Source: UBA1801 sp035353395
GTDB taxonomy: Bacteria > Acidobacteriota > Holophagae > Holophagales > Holophagaceae
Assembly: GCA_035353395.1 (NCBI GenBank)
Contig: DAOPZL010000046.1
Coordinates: forward strand, 1 to 21,844
Reading direction: 5' to 3'
Length of the DNA stretch: 21,844 nucleotides
The translations under genes and the position numbers were made by a program. This document shows, piece after piece, positions 6,841 through 16,131 of the stretch; positions within the stretch are counted from its first letter, which is position 1; each line of letters begins with the position of its first letter. A model generated the notes under the pieces. It did no database searches. It saw only the letters and a program-made list of their open reading frames with translations, and was not told the origin of the DNA.

Positions 6841-9099
6841 CTATGGCGTCTTCGCACCGACCGGGAGGATCGTCCCGCAGTCCATGCAGCGATGGAACCA
6901 CTGGCCCCTGCGGGTGGAGGGGATCACGCGCATGGGCTTCCCGCACGTGGGGCAGGGCGCCGGTTCCGGGGCGGCGAGGTCCGGTTCCGTCTGCCAGCGC
7001 TCGCAGGCGAGGCAGATCTTCCCGCCGTTCCGGGTCGTGCGGACGGGGCCCTGGCAGAAACGGCAGGTCTCCAGGGGCTTGCCTTCCGGATCCGTATCGA
7101 AGGAGACCTTGCACTCGGCTCCCGCGCAGGTCACGTAGTTCCGGCCCTGCCAGTCCCGCAGGTGCAGGCTGGCGCCGCATCTGGGGCACGTCCCCACCGC
7201 GGGGCCGAAGACGCGCTTGGCGCCCTGGGGGGCCTGCTGCTTGATGCGGGAAACCAGCTCCGTCACGAAGGCCTGGATGCTCTCCATGAACTCGCCCCTG
7301 GGGGCTTCCCCGCGACGCATCCGCTCCAGGCGGGCCTCCCACTCGCCGGTCATCTGCGGGCTCTTCAGGGTCTCCGCCTGGATGGACTGGATCAGCTCGA
7401 TGCCCTTGGCCGTAGGCTGGAGGATGTTCCGCTTCCGCTCGGCGTAGCTCCGCTTCAGCAACGTCTCGATGATGTTGGCACGGGTGGCGGGGGTGCCCAG
7501 GCCGCAGTCCTTCATGGCGCCCTTCAGCTCCTCGTCGTCCAGCTCCTTGCCCGCGCTCTGCATGGCCCCCAGCAGGTCCGCCTCGCTCATGCGCTTGGGC
7601 GGCGTGGTCTTGCCGCTCCTGGCCTGGAGCTCCCGGGTCTCGACGGGCTCGTCCTTGCGCACGGCCGGCAGGGTCCCGGTGTCTTCCTCCTCCTCCGGCT
7701 CCTCGCCCTCGGCGCCTTCCTCCTTCGGCTTGCTCTCCTTCTTCGGGCGGCTGTGGGGCGGGTCCACGGCGGACCAGCCCAGTTCCTTCACGACGGTGCC
7801 GGTGGTCTTGAAGGACTCCTTCTCGATCTTCGTGATGATCGTCGTCTTCCCCTCGATGCGGTCGGGGAAATGGGCGGCCAGGAAGCGCCGGGCGATCAGC
7901 TCGTAGATTTTCAGCCGGTCGCCTTGGAGGTTGCGGGCGGGGTTCTCCGTCGGCACAAGGGCCGAGTGGTCCTCCACCTCCTTGTCGTTCACGAAGCGCT
8001 TGTCCAGCTTCACGGGCCAGCGCTTCCGCAGATCCTCGACGAAGGGCTGCAACTCGGCGAGCTGGCCCTGGGCGATGGCCTTGATCCAGCCGGCCGCCTT
8101 CTGGGCGTCCGCCTCCGTCAGGCAGCGGGAGTTGGTGCGGGGATAGCTGATGAGCTTGGCTTCGTAGAGGTCCTGGGCCACGTCGAGGGTGTGCTCCGCC
8201 GTGAAGCCGAAGCGCTTGTTGGCCTCCTTCTGCAGGGCCGTGAGGTCGTAGAGGAGTTCCGGCTTCTTCTTCTCGGTCCTGGCCGTGACGGAGGCGACCT
8301 TGCCGGGCAGCCCCGCGAGCCTTGCCGCGAGGTCCCTGGCGGCCTGCTCGGTCTCGAAGCGGTCCTGGTCCTTGCCCTCGACCTTCCGGAACCACTTGCC
8401 CTTGTAGGAGCCCGCTTCCGCCTGGAACACCGCCCAGAGGGTCCAGAAGTCCTTCGGCACGAAGTTGTTGATCTCCAGTTCCCGGTTCACCAGGAGGGCC
8501 AGGGTTGGGGTCTGGACCCGCCCGACGGAATAGACGCCGTCCCCGCCCGCCCGCCGCATGACGAGGGTCTGGGCCCGGGTGCAGTTGATGCCCACGAGCC
8601 AGTCCGCCTCCTGGCGGCTGCGGGCGGCGTCCCGCAGGCCCGTGTAGACTTCGCCGGGCTTCATCTGCCCATAGGCCGCCCGGATGGCGTCGTCCGTGAG
8701 GCTGGAGGTCCAGAAGCGCAGCACCGGCTTGGCGCAGCCCGAGAGGCGGTAGACCAGGTCGAAGATGAGTTCGCCCTCCCGCCCCGCGTCCGTGGCGTTC
8801 ACGACCTCGCCGACGTCCTCCCGGTTCATGAGCCTGGCCACCGTGTCGTACTGCTCCCGGGTGGCTTCGATGGGCGCGTAGCGGAAGTGCTCCGGGAAGA
8901 AGGGCACCGTGTCCAGGCGCCACTGCTTGAGAGCCGGATCGTACGACTCGGGTCCCACGGCCTCCACCAGGTGTCCCACGCACCAGGTCACGACGAGGCC
9001 CTCTCCCTGGAGGAAGCTCCGGCCCGAACCCTGGATGCCGAGGGCCGCCGCGATGGCGCGGCCCATGCTGGGCTTCTCGCTGACGATGAGACGGATCAA
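6841..9099 (-). CDS. topB: DNA topoisomerase III (type IA)
   Basis: A 752-residue type IA topoisomerase that cuts one strand, passes the other and decatenates recombination or replication intermediates. The Toprim domain has IVSEKP (E8) and NATDAGREGELI (101-112). SVGRVQTPTLALLV is at 191-204, and the catalytic tyrosine is Y319 in LISYPRTNSRCL. Residues 452-474 form a Lys/Glu-rich acidic insertion. The C-terminus has three CxxC-based zinc ribbons (C638/C641 with C658/C663; C679/C682 with C696/C699; C716/C719 with C738/C741). The start is TTG at 9099: AAGGA lies eight bases upstream, the protein then begins at the conserved IRLIVSEKP, and TTGA overlaps the stop of the preceding gene. A longer in-frame extension to 9285 is low-complexity and unlike the family. 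Confidence 0.95.
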   Translation of the reverse strand: MIRLIVSEKPSMGRAIAAALGIQGSGRSFLQGEGLVVTWCVGHLVEAVGPESYDPALKQWRLDTVPFFPEHFRYAPIEATREQYDTVARLMNREDVGEVVNATDAGREGELIFDLVYRLSGCAKPVLRFWTSSLTDDAIRAAYGQMKPGEVYTGLRDAARSRQEADWLVGINCTRAQTLVMRRAGGDGVYSVGRVQTPTLALLVNRELEINNFVPKDFWTLWAVFQAEAGSYKGKWFRKVEGKDQDRFETEQAARDLAARLAGLPGKVASVTARTEKKKPELLYDLTALQKEANKRFGFTAEHTLDVAQDLYEAKLISYPRTNSRCLTEADAQKAAGWIKAIAQGQLAELQPFVEDLRKRWPVKLDKRFVNDKEVEDHSALVPTENPARNLQGDRLKIYELIARRFLAAHFPDRIEGKTTIITKIEKESFKTTGTVVKELGWSAVDPPHSRPKKESKPKEEGAEGEEPEEEEDTGTLPAVRKDEPVETRELQARSGKTTPPKRMSEADLLGAMQSAGKELDDEELKGAMKDCGLGTPATRANIIETLLKRSYAERKRNILQPTAKGIELIQSIQAETLKSPQMTGEWEARLERMRRGEAPRGEFMESIQAFVTELVSRIKQQAPQGAKRVFGPAVGTCPRCGASLHLRDWQGRNYVTCAGAECKVSFDTDPEGKPLETCRFCQGPVRTTRNGGKICLACERWQTEPDLAAPEPAPCPTCGKPMRVIPSTRRGQWFHRCMDCGTILPVGAKTP

Positions 9100-9581
9100 G
9101 GGCGGGGTCCTTGCGGAATGCGGCAGGTCAGCCGGGAGACCTTGCGTCCTGGGGTCACCAGGGAATCGGCCTCTCCGGCCTCCTCCGCGCCCATCCTGAG
9201 ATAGAACGCCTTCGGCTGGGGCCCGCAGACCAGGTGGATCTCCCGGATCCCCATCGACCGGCAGACCGCGAGCATGTGGTCCCACAGCAGGCGCCCGAGG
9301 CCCTTTCCGATCTCGGCGGGCTCCAGGTAGAGGTATTCGAGTTCGCTGCCCGAGAGCGCGTAGAAGCCGTGCACGGCCCCGTCGGCTTCGACCAGGAAGA
9401 CCTGGTTCCGTGCGATGAACCCCTCCGTGATCCTGTAGAGCCTTCGGAAGGTCTCCATGAATGCGTCGTCGTAGCCCCAGTGGGCCTCGGAACGAACTGC
9501 GATGGCCGAAAGGACCTCCGCGTCGCGCGGTTCGGCGCGGCGGATGAGGGGCGAGGGATTCTGGGCCTTCAGGGCGTCCAT
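9096..9581 (-). CDS. GNAT-family N-acetyltransferase
   Basis: This 161-residue protein fits a single GNAT fold, which moves an acetyl group from acetyl-CoA to an amine. Strand beta-4 plus the acetyl-CoA loop are seen in LEYLYLEPAEIGKGLGRLLW (81-100), with GKGLG as the Q/R-x-x-G-x-G/A motif. It is followed by MGIREIHLVCGPQPKAFYLRMG, a typical motif B with the AFYLRMG ending. The substrate cannot be told from sequence. The stop overlaps the topB start (TTGA), so the two are probably translated together. The upstream ribosome site is weak. Tight linkage to topB suggests co-expression but not necessarily shared function. Confidence 0.88.
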   Translation of the reverse strand: MDALKAQNPSPLIRRAEPRDAEVLSAIAVRSEAHWGYDDAFMETFRRLYRITEGFIARNQVFLVEADGAVHGFYALSGSELEYLYLEPAEIGKGLGRLLWDHMLAVCRSMGIREIHLVCGPQPKAFYLRMGAEEAGEADSLVTPGRKVSRLTCRIPQGPRP

Positions 9582-9635
9582 GCCCGGTAGTGTAGCAGCC
9601 GCATCTGCGCTCCTCGGCGCGCGGAGATCGGGGCC

Positions 9636-11600
9636 TTAGGGGTCGCCTCCGCTGCCGTCCTGCTGTCCTTCCTCCGGCTTTCGGAGCAGGATCGCGAGCA
9701 TCACGAACAGCGCGACCACGACGCCCGCCAGGACGCCCCAGAAGAGGCGTGTGCCCCCCATGGACCTTCCCGTCCTGGCCGCCGGCGGGGGGGAGAGGGC
9801 CGCGCCGGACATTTCCAACTCGAGGGCGGGCGCGGCCCGGAGACGATCGGACAGGAGGGCCAGGTCATACTGGGGACTCTCCAGGTCGCGACCGTAGCAG
9901 AGCGTCAGGTCCCGTCCCGGGTGGAAGAAGCGCAGGCGCCAGCCCGGCAGCAGCAGCGTGGCCCGCGCGACCGGCAAGGCCTGGTTGTCTCCCTCGTCGA
10001 CCGTGACGACCACCCGGCTTCCTTCGACCTTGGAAAAGCCGAGGACCAGCAAGGGCGGATCCGTGTCCGGCTGGTCGTGGCTCCACTGGGCATCCGAAAG
10101 AATGCGGCCTTCCTGCTCCGGGCTCCCTTCTTCCCGCAACTGCACCCTGCGCCTGAAGACATGCGTCCTGGTCTCCAGGACCACGCGACCCTCCGCGAGA
10201 CCCCGCTGGTTCAAGTCCAGGACGTAGGCGCTGGCTCGCTCCCTGGCCTGCCGCTTCGGCCATGCCAGCGGGACGGTCAACGGGCCGTCCCGCTGCTCCA
10301 GCAGATAGGGGATCTGTCGCCCCTGCCCGTCCAGGATCCTGAGGTCCTGAAGGAGCGGGCTGGCGGCCAGGACGGGAGCGTCCAATACGAGTGCCGCCAG
10401 GCCGGGCTCCGAATCGGGAATGGGGCGCCGCACCTGGAACCCGGCAGAATCAAGGTTCGCGCCGGGCCCTGGATCCTGAAGGGCCTTGCCTTGGGAAGCG
10501 GCCACGGGAGCCGCGAGGGATCCCCACTGGGCGGGGCGGGTCCTGCCGGGCTTGATCTGGTCCTTGAGGGCTTCCAGATCGTAGCGCGGGGCCTCGATCC
10601 GGGTATTCCCATAGCGGGCCAGGGCGGGCCTTCCGTCCGACTCGAAATAGATCCACGGCTGAGGCTGCAGTTCCGCCACCACCGCCTGCAGGTCGAAGGG
10701 CGGATTGCAGCCGTCCTCCACCCGGAGTTCCAGTTCCGAACCCTCAGGTGTTTCCATGGGAATGCGCAGGTCGGAGGCGGTGACCCCCAGCCGTTCCGTC
10801 CGCCGGAGCTGGGTTTGTCCCAGGTCCCGGGGGGAGAGTCCCCCGGCCTCGAGCCGACCCTCCATGATCCGGGCGTCCCGCATCAGAGGGCCGCTGCCGC
10901 CCACCACGAGACGCAGGGCGGTGATGGGCAGATGGAGTCCGGGCAAGCGCAGGGTGAAGCGGCTGATGCCCGGTTCGCTGGAAGTCCGCTGGAAGACGAG
11001 GTTCACCAAAGGAGGAGCCGCTCCAGGTTCCCGGACCTGGACGAAGACACCGCGCGGCAGGGCGATCCGGCCGCTGGAGGCGTCGTCCCAGACCAGGCGC
11101 AGGTAGCGGTACTCCCCTTCCAGGAGATCCACGTGGAGGAGCTTCAGTCCGTCTTCCGGAAGATCGAAGAGGCTGCCCTCTCCCACCAGTTCCGTCCAGC
11201 GCGCGCGGTCTCCGCTGGCTTCCAGCCGGAAACGCTTCAGGAAAGGGGCGGGCAGGCCTTCCAGCCGCAGCCTCGAAGTCCGGACGGCCTTCCCGAGATC
11301 CAGTTCGAGGCCGCTGCTCGTCTTCGTGGCCGGCAGGGGCAGCAGCCGGCCGGGAAGCCAGGAGGCCTCCGACATGGCCGGGGGGATGATGACGTAGGGC
11401 ACTTCACGGCCGTCCGAGCTCTGGATCCGGAGGTCCCGGAAACCGGGCGACGCACCCCCCAGGAAGATCAAGTCCGGTTCCAGGCGCTGGGGACCGGGCC
11501 CGGAAGGGCGGATCTCGCGCTGGAATCGGAAGACGGGTTCCGACGCAAGGAGGACGACCGAGGACACGATGAAAGGCAGAACCGTTTGCCGGATTCTCAT
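9636..11600 (-). CDS. DUF3999-type exported, membrane-anchored protein
   Basis: This 654-residue protein has an N-terminal signal-like segment (QTVLPFIVSSVVLLASE, 5-21) and a C-terminal transmembrane helix (about 617-639) followed by a short charged tail. The large middle region would then face the periplasm. It is rich in beta-strand-like sequence, including a stretch near 125-175 reminiscent of a discoidin or carbohydrate-binding fold. I assign it to DUF3999 because that family typically has this layout and is commonly encoded beside DUF2339 genes, as here; its function is unknown. The ATG at 11600 overlaps the upstream stop by ATGA. The open frame continues 218 codons further upstream inside the DUF2339 gene and was rejected. 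Confidence 0.75.
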   Translation of the reverse strand: MRIRQTVLPFIVSSVVLLASEPVFRFQREIRPSGPGPQRLEPDLIFLGGASPGFRDLRIQSSDGREVPYVIIPPAMSEASWLPGRLLPLPATKTSSGLELDLGKAVRTSRLRLEGLPAPFLKRFRLEASGDRARWTELVGEGSLFDLPEDGLKLLHVDLLEGEYRYLRLVWDDASSGRIALPRGVFVQVREPGAAPPLVNLVFQRTSSEPGISRFTLRLPGLHLPITALRLVVGGSGPLMRDARIMEGRLEAGGLSPRDLGQTQLRRTERLGVTASDLRIPMETPEGSELELRVEDGCNPPFDLQAVVAELQPQPWIYFESDGRPALARYGNTRIEAPRYDLEALKDQIKPGRTRPAQWGSLAAPVAASQGKALQDPGPGANLDSAGFQVRRPIPDSEPGLAALVLDAPVLAASPLLQDLRILDGQGRQIPYLLEQRDGPLTVPLAWPKRQARERASAYVLDLNQRGLAEGRVVLETRTHVFRRRVQLREEGSPEQEGRILSDAQWSHDQPDTDPPLLVLGFSKVEGSRVVVTVDEGDNQALPVARATLLLPGWRLRFFHPGRDLTLCYGRDLESPQYDLALLSDRLRAAPALELEMSGAALSPPPAARTGRSMGGTRLFWGVLAGVVVALFVMLAILLRKPEEGQQDGSGGDP

Positions 11601-14600
11601 GCTTCCACCTCGGTCTTCCGGAGTGCGAACTTCTGGAGCATCACCGCCACCAAGGCCAGGCTGACGGCCAGTCCCACGAAGGAAGCCACCCGGTAGAGCC
11701 CCGAGAGTTGCCGGAGGTCCAGCAGGAACGCCTTGCCCACGGTGAGCGCGAGCATGATGATGGCCGCCACGCGCGTGAATCGGCTCCTGGCGGCGATCCC
11801 GGCCACCAGCAGCCCGATGGCGTAGACGGCCCATCCGATGGTGTAGCTTAGCTGCTGGGCCAGGGATCCGTGGAAGAGGTTGAAGGTCAGGACCTCGCCG
11901 CGGCTGAACGCATCGGCGATCTCGATGTTCAGGAGCAGGAAGACCAGCACGGCGCCCCCGCCGGACAGCAGGGCAGAAAGCTTCGGCAGGTTCCCGGGAC
12001 GATCCTCCACCTTCCTCAGGATCCAGGCCGCCGTGAAGAAGCAGGCCGCGGACGCGAGATAAGTGTAGAGGTACCAGTTCAGCACCGGCATTCCGGTCCT
12101 GGAGTGGTAGGCGAAAACGGCCGGATTGAGGACGAGCCTTGCGAAGACGATGGCCAGCAGCCCGAGGGTCCAGGCCAGCAGGCCCTTGTGGGGCACGCGG
12201 GTATGGAGCCAGGCGAGGGCGGCGCCCTGGAGCGCCCAGCCGAGGGTGATCCATTCCTTGTCGAGCTGAAGGGGGATCGCCACGGTGATGAAGGCCAGGA
12301 TGCCGCCCGCCAGGGTGGCCAGGCGGCCCAGGTCCCGTTCCCCATCAGGTTCCAGCCGAAGAAGCCGCGCGAGATGAGGGACCAGCAGCAGGGCCTGGAA
12401 GACCGGCAGGGCCCCGATGACGTGCTTGAAGCCTCCAGCCTCCAAGGCCTGCCATCCCGCCAGGAAGAACACCCCGCTGCCGATCAGGGCGGCGATGAAC
12501 GGCTCGCGGGCACGGCGGGCTCTCGCCCCCAGCAGGAGGGGGTAGCCGAGGAGCAGCGCGTAGAAGGGCGTTGCCAGGGCCAACTCCCGCATCCAGTCCG
12601 AGGGGTCCGCCGGAGTCATGTGGACGTAGCTCCAGGCGGCCAGGACGACGCCCATGGCACCGGCAAGGGCGAGGGCCCACCCGTGTTGTCGCCGGCGCCA
12701 AGCCAGGGCCAGCAGCAGCAGGCCCAGGATCCCGTGAGCCAGGACCAGCCAGCCGTGGGTCGTCCCCGGGGCCCTCCTGTCCAGGACCACCAGGGCGAGC
12801 TGGGCCAGATGGATGCCGATTCCCGCGGAGAGCGGGAAGAGCTCGTGTTGCGCCTTGCGCCGCTTCGCCAGCTCGTCCCAGGCCAGGCCGAGGGCGGCGA
12901 AGAAGACCGGGGGCCAGATCGCCAGCCCGCTCCAGGGGGAGGCCGCCGGCAGCGATCCCGCCCAGGTGATCAACACGAGGAGAGTCGCCACGACGGATCC
13001 CAGCTGGAGCGCGCCCCGACGGATGTAGAGGGCGGCCGTCCCGAGCGCCAGCGCCATCACCAGGAGCACGCCCAGCCAGGGCCAAGGCGGAAGGGAGAGC
13101 CCCGGCTGCACGACCACGGCCAGGAGGAACACATGGCCCGCGAGGCCCAGGAACATCTCGGGTTCGGCGAACGGGGCCGACTGCCCGTCCGAGGCCCGGC
13201 GATTCCGGAGCCAGAGGCTGCCTCCCACCACCAGGACTCCGAAGGCCCCCAGGACCGCCAGCGCCGGCACGAGCATTCCTCCGATGGGCGCGTGGAACCA
13301 CCAGCATCCGAGCAGGATCCAGCTCAGGATCATGCCCGCCATGCAGAGCCCGGGGCGGAATCCCTGGCTGGCTTCGTAGAGCAGCCCAAGATTCAGGATC
13401 CCGACCAGGATGGCCAGGGGCCAGAGGCTCACCGCCGCCACGTCGCCCAGCGCCAGGAAGAAGAGCAGCGCGAGGCTGGCGAAGGCCAGGATGGCGCCGC
13501 TGCCGAGCGGGCGGAGCAGCTTGCCCTTGCTGCGGGCGTAGACCGGCACCCCCAGGTAGAAGAGGCCGTAGCAGCCATAGATGGCAAGCGCCGCCATGAG
13601 CGTACTGGAAGACAAGTGCAGCAGGGACCACAGTGCTTCGGCGACGAGAACGAAGAAACAGGCCGTGAAATGGATGAAACCCTTCTCGAAGCGGACGGCA
13701 TAGGCGGAAAGGCCCGCCACGAGCCCGAGCAGGACGCCGAAGAGCAGGCCCGGAGAAGCTGTCCTGGGTTCGGCGAGCACCAGGAATGGGGCGGCGAAGA
13801 GCAGCAGGGGCGCGGTGAAGACCGCCCATTCGGACGAGGGATCCCGCTCCTCGGCCCGCTTTTCCGCCCGCTTTTCCTCAACAGCTCCCACGATCAGGAA
13901 GATGCCCACGAAGAGCGCCAGCAGTCCCAAGGTCTTTGGCCAGACACGCTCGCTGTAGCAGTTCCATAGCCAGCCGGCCCAGATCAGCAGGGTGAAGACA
14001 CCACTGATCGTGTGGAGCCACCGAGGCCCGTGGTGGAGGGACACAGCCGCCAGCCAGGCCACCACGGCCGCCAGGAACCCGAAGAGGAGCACGGGCTGCT
14101 GCCCGTACGCGTGCCCGGTCAGCGCGAAGGCGGCGAAGACAAGGGGAGGCAGGGCCAGGAGCAAGGTGAGGATGTCGCTTCCGCAACCCAGGGTCCGGTT
14201 CCGGTACTTGGCGTACCAGGGCACCCCCAGCATGAAGAGGCTGAATGCGCCGTACACGCACACGGCTTGCCAGCTTCGTCCGGGCGTGAAATGCCGGCTC
14301 GTCCAAATCACTTCGGTGGCGATGACGAAGCAGCAGGTGAAGTAGTGGATCAGACCCTCCCGCTGCCGGACGGCGAATGCGGCCAGCACGAGTCCCAGCA
14401 GGAGCAGGACCCCGAAGAGGAGCCAGGGAGTGGCCGTGGCGCTCTCCATGGCCGCAAGCGAGGGGAACACCACGAGCAGCAGGGGCGCGGCATACTGGGC
14501 GAGGCGTCCGAGCTCCACGAAGGGAGGCTTCTTCAGCTTCTCCTGGAGCAGGGGAACCGCAAGGTAGATGGCCATGAAGAGGGCCGCGAACAGGAGCACG

Positions 14601-16123
14601 GCGGGCCATGCCGCCGGTACGTAGCTGGCGGACAGCCATCCCGCCCAGACCAGGAGGGTCGAAAGGGCACCCAGGCTGTGGAGCCATTCGGGCCCATGGA
14701 ACAGGGCGACCGCCCCGAACCCGGCCGCCACCAGCGCCAGGAAGCCGAACATCATGCAGTAGTGCTGTCCGTAGGCCGGGGTCGTGGCCATGTGGAACGC
14801 GAAGACCAGGGGCGGAAGGCCGGCGAGCAGGGTGCTGCGGCGGAACAGGGGGTGGATGTCTTCCGGGCGCTCCCCGGCCCGGCGTTCCCGCAGGAGCAGG
14901 GAGCCGAAGGCCATGATGGGGAACAACAGGAAGATGCCCAGTCCGATGCCCAGCTTGGATTCGTTCAGGAACTTCACGATCCAGCCGAACTGGTAGAGCA
15001 CTGTGAACAGGATGCTCAAGGCCTTGAGTACTGGCCAGCGCCTGCGGTAGCCGACCCAGGCCAGGCCCACGTTCAGGAGGGCCAGGTAGCCGAAGAGCCC
15101 GACCGGATTGTCCTGGTTCTGGCTCAGGAGGACCGGTGTGGCGAAGGCTCCCAGGAGTCCGAGCAGGGCGATGAAGATGGAATCCCGCCGGATGGCCAGT
15201 CCCACGGCCACCGCCGTCACCAGCGCCATGCACAGGAAGGCGCCCCAGGCCGGCACCAGGTGCCAGAGCACATGACTCGCGAAGAAGGTCGAAAAGAGGA
15301 TGGCGATGCCAGCCGCTGTCAGGGAATGAGCCGTGATGCCGTATTTCCTGGCCCGCTTCGACTCGCAGAACGCCAGCAAGCCGGTTCCCGTGACCAGTCC
15401 CAGCGCCATCCGCACGGAAGTCGTGAGCCAGCCCTGGGAGATGCTGTATTTCAGGAAAGTCACGGCCGCCACCAGGAGGGCGATGCCGGCCACCCAGCTG
15501 AAGAGCTTCACCCCCACGAGGGATTCCCAATCGAAGGGCCTGGAAGGCGTGGAAGGCTTCTTCTTGCCGGTGGAAGAACAGGATTGGGCCGGGGGTTCCT
15601 GGGTCTGGACCGGGGCGGGGCCGGGTTCGAGGAGTGGGGGTTCAGCAGGGACAGCCGTGACCGCGGGCGGCTGGCATGGAGGGAGCTCGATGGCGGGGCT
15701 TTCCGGTTCGGGGAGCTTCTCGGGCACCTGGAAAGAGGCAGCCCAGGGCGCCGGTTTCGGCAGGAGATCCGCCTCCTGAGGGAGTTCGTGAAGGCTCGTC
15801 TCCGGGGGGGGCGCCGTGGGAACGGAGGCCCGAACAACGGGAAGCGGCTCCGCCTCTCTCGCTTCGGTCAGGGCGTCGTCGCCGGAAACGTCTGGTCTCG
15901 ACGATGCTGCCGAAGCCCGGCGACCGGAGTCGCGCTGGAGTTTCGCCACGGCGGAATCCAGGCTCTCCACCTTCCTGCGGAGCTTCCGCAAGTCCTCCTG
16001 CAATTCCTGGATCGAGCGCTTCATGCGGCCGCAGGTGAACATCCACCAGACGAGCCTCACGAACAGCCATGCCCCGATGCCCAGGAAAACTACGAGCAGA
16101 AACAGCCAGCATTCTATATCCAA
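11597..16123 (-). CDS. Very large DUF2339-type polytopic membrane protein
   Basis: About 1508 residues, longer than the 600-1000 or so usual for DUF2339 proteins as I recall them. Order: an N-terminal transmembrane helix (about 5-28), a charged coiled-coil-like stretch (33-66), a Pro/Glu-rich linker (90-195), then dozens of hydrophobic helices to the C-terminus. Residues about 431-653 and 653-878 are an obvious tandem duplication. I chose TTG at 16123 because AGGAG (16134-16130) lies six bases upstream and the membrane helix follows at once; a TTG 12 codons earlier has no such site. It overlaps the DUF3999 gene by ATGA and the two probably form a membrane complex. The biochemical role is unknown; cell-envelope or sugar-related roles are only guesses. 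Confidence 0.82.
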   Translation of the reverse strand: MDIECWLFLLVVFLGIGAWLFVRLVWWMFTCGRMKRSIQELQEDLRKLRRKVESLDSAVAKLQRDSGRRASAASSRPDVSGDDALTEAREAEPLPVVRASVPTAPPPETSLHELPQEADLLPKPAPWAASFQVPEKLPEPESPAIELPPCQPPAVTAVPAEPPLLEPGPAPVQTQEPPAQSCSSTGKKKPSTPSRPFDWESLVGVKLFSWVAGIALLVAAVTFLKYSISQGWLTTSVRMALGLVTGTGLLAFCESKRARKYGITAHSLTAAGIAILFSTFFASHVLWHLVPAWGAFLCMALVTAVAVGLAIRRDSIFIALLGLLGAFATPVLLSQNQDNPVGLFGYLALLNVGLAWVGYRRRWPVLKALSILFTVLYQFGWIVKFLNESKLGIGLGIFLLFPIMAFGSLLLRERRAGERPEDIHPLFRRSTLLAGLPPLVFAFHMATTPAYGQHYCMMFGFLALVAAGFGAVALFHGPEWLHSLGALSTLLVWAGWLSASYVPAAWPAVLLFAALFMAIYLAVPLLQEKLKKPPFVELGRLAQYAAPLLLVVFPSLAAMESATATPWLLFGVLLLLGLVLAAFAVRQREGLIHYFTCCFVIATEVIWTSRHFTPGRSWQAVCVYGAFSLFMLGVPWYAKYRNRTLGCGSDILTLLLALPPLVFAAFALTGHAYGQQPVLLFGFLAAVVAWLAAVSLHHGPRWLHTISGVFTLLIWAGWLWNCYSERVWPKTLGLLALFVGIFLIVGAVEEKRAEKRAEERDPSSEWAVFTAPLLLFAAPFLVLAEPRTASPGLLFGVLLGLVAGLSAYAVRFEKGFIHFTACFFVLVAEALWSLLHLSSSTLMAALAIYGCYGLFYLGVPVYARSKGKLLRPLGSGAILAFASLALLFFLALGDVAAVSLWPLAILVGILNLGLLYEASQGFRPGLCMAGMILSWILLGCWWFHAPIGGMLVPALAVLGAFGVLVVGGSLWLRNRRASDGQSAPFAEPEMFLGLAGHVFLLAVVVQPGLSLPPWPWLGVLLVMALALGTAALYIRRGALQLGSVVATLLVLITWAGSLPAASPWSGLAIWPPVFFAALGLAWDELAKRRKAQHELFPLSAGIGIHLAQLALVVLDRRAPGTTHGWLVLAHGILGLLLLALAWRRRQHGWALALAGAMGVVLAAWSYVHMTPADPSDWMRELALATPFYALLLGYPLLLGARARRAREPFIAALIGSGVFFLAGWQALEAGGFKHVIGALPVFQALLLVPHLARLLRLEPDGERDLGRLATLAGGILAFITVAIPLQLDKEWITLGWALQGAALAWLHTRVPHKGLLAWTLGLLAIVFARLVLNPAVFAYHSRTGMPVLNWYLYTYLASAACFFTAAWILRKVEDRPGNLPKLSALLSGGGAVLVFLLLNIEIADAFSRGEVLTFNLFHGSLAQQLSYTIGWAVYAIGLLVAGIAARSRFTRVAAIIMLALTVGKAFLLDLRQLSGLYRVASFVGLAVSLALVAVMLQKFALRKTEVEA
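13490..14833 (-). repeat. Tandem internal duplication within the DUF2339 gene
   Basis: Two protein-level copies of about 225 residues are encoded at 14166-14833 and 13490-14165. Matching landmarks are LAGLPPLVFAF / LLALPPLVFAA, AYGQHYCMMFGFLALV / AYGQQPVLLFGFLAAV, HGPEWLHSLGALSTLLVWAG / HGPRWLHTISGVFTLLIWAG, LIHYFTCCFVIATEVIW / FIHFTACFFVLVAEALW, and LGVPWYAKYR / LGVPVYARSK. The divergence shows that the duplication is old. Each copy would carry about six or seven membrane helices. Confidence 0.85.
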
Positions 16124-16131
16124 GAATCGCT

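Noticed and set aside
6771..6857. 29-codon N-terminal extension of the PilT-like ATPase
   Set aside because: The ATG at 6770 gives an N-terminus that aligns with PilT-type starts. The extension is not family-like and runs into the end of topB.
9100..9285. N-terminal extension of topB from an upstream ATG
   Set aside because: It overlaps the acetyltransferase gene in another frame, is low-complexity, and the conserved protein begins exactly at the TTG with a good ribosome site.
11601..12254. 218-codon upstream extension of the DUF3999 gene
   Set aside because: It lies within the DUF2339 coding sequence in another frame, while the ATG at 11600 starts a signal peptide and overlaps the upstream stop in the usual ATGA manner.
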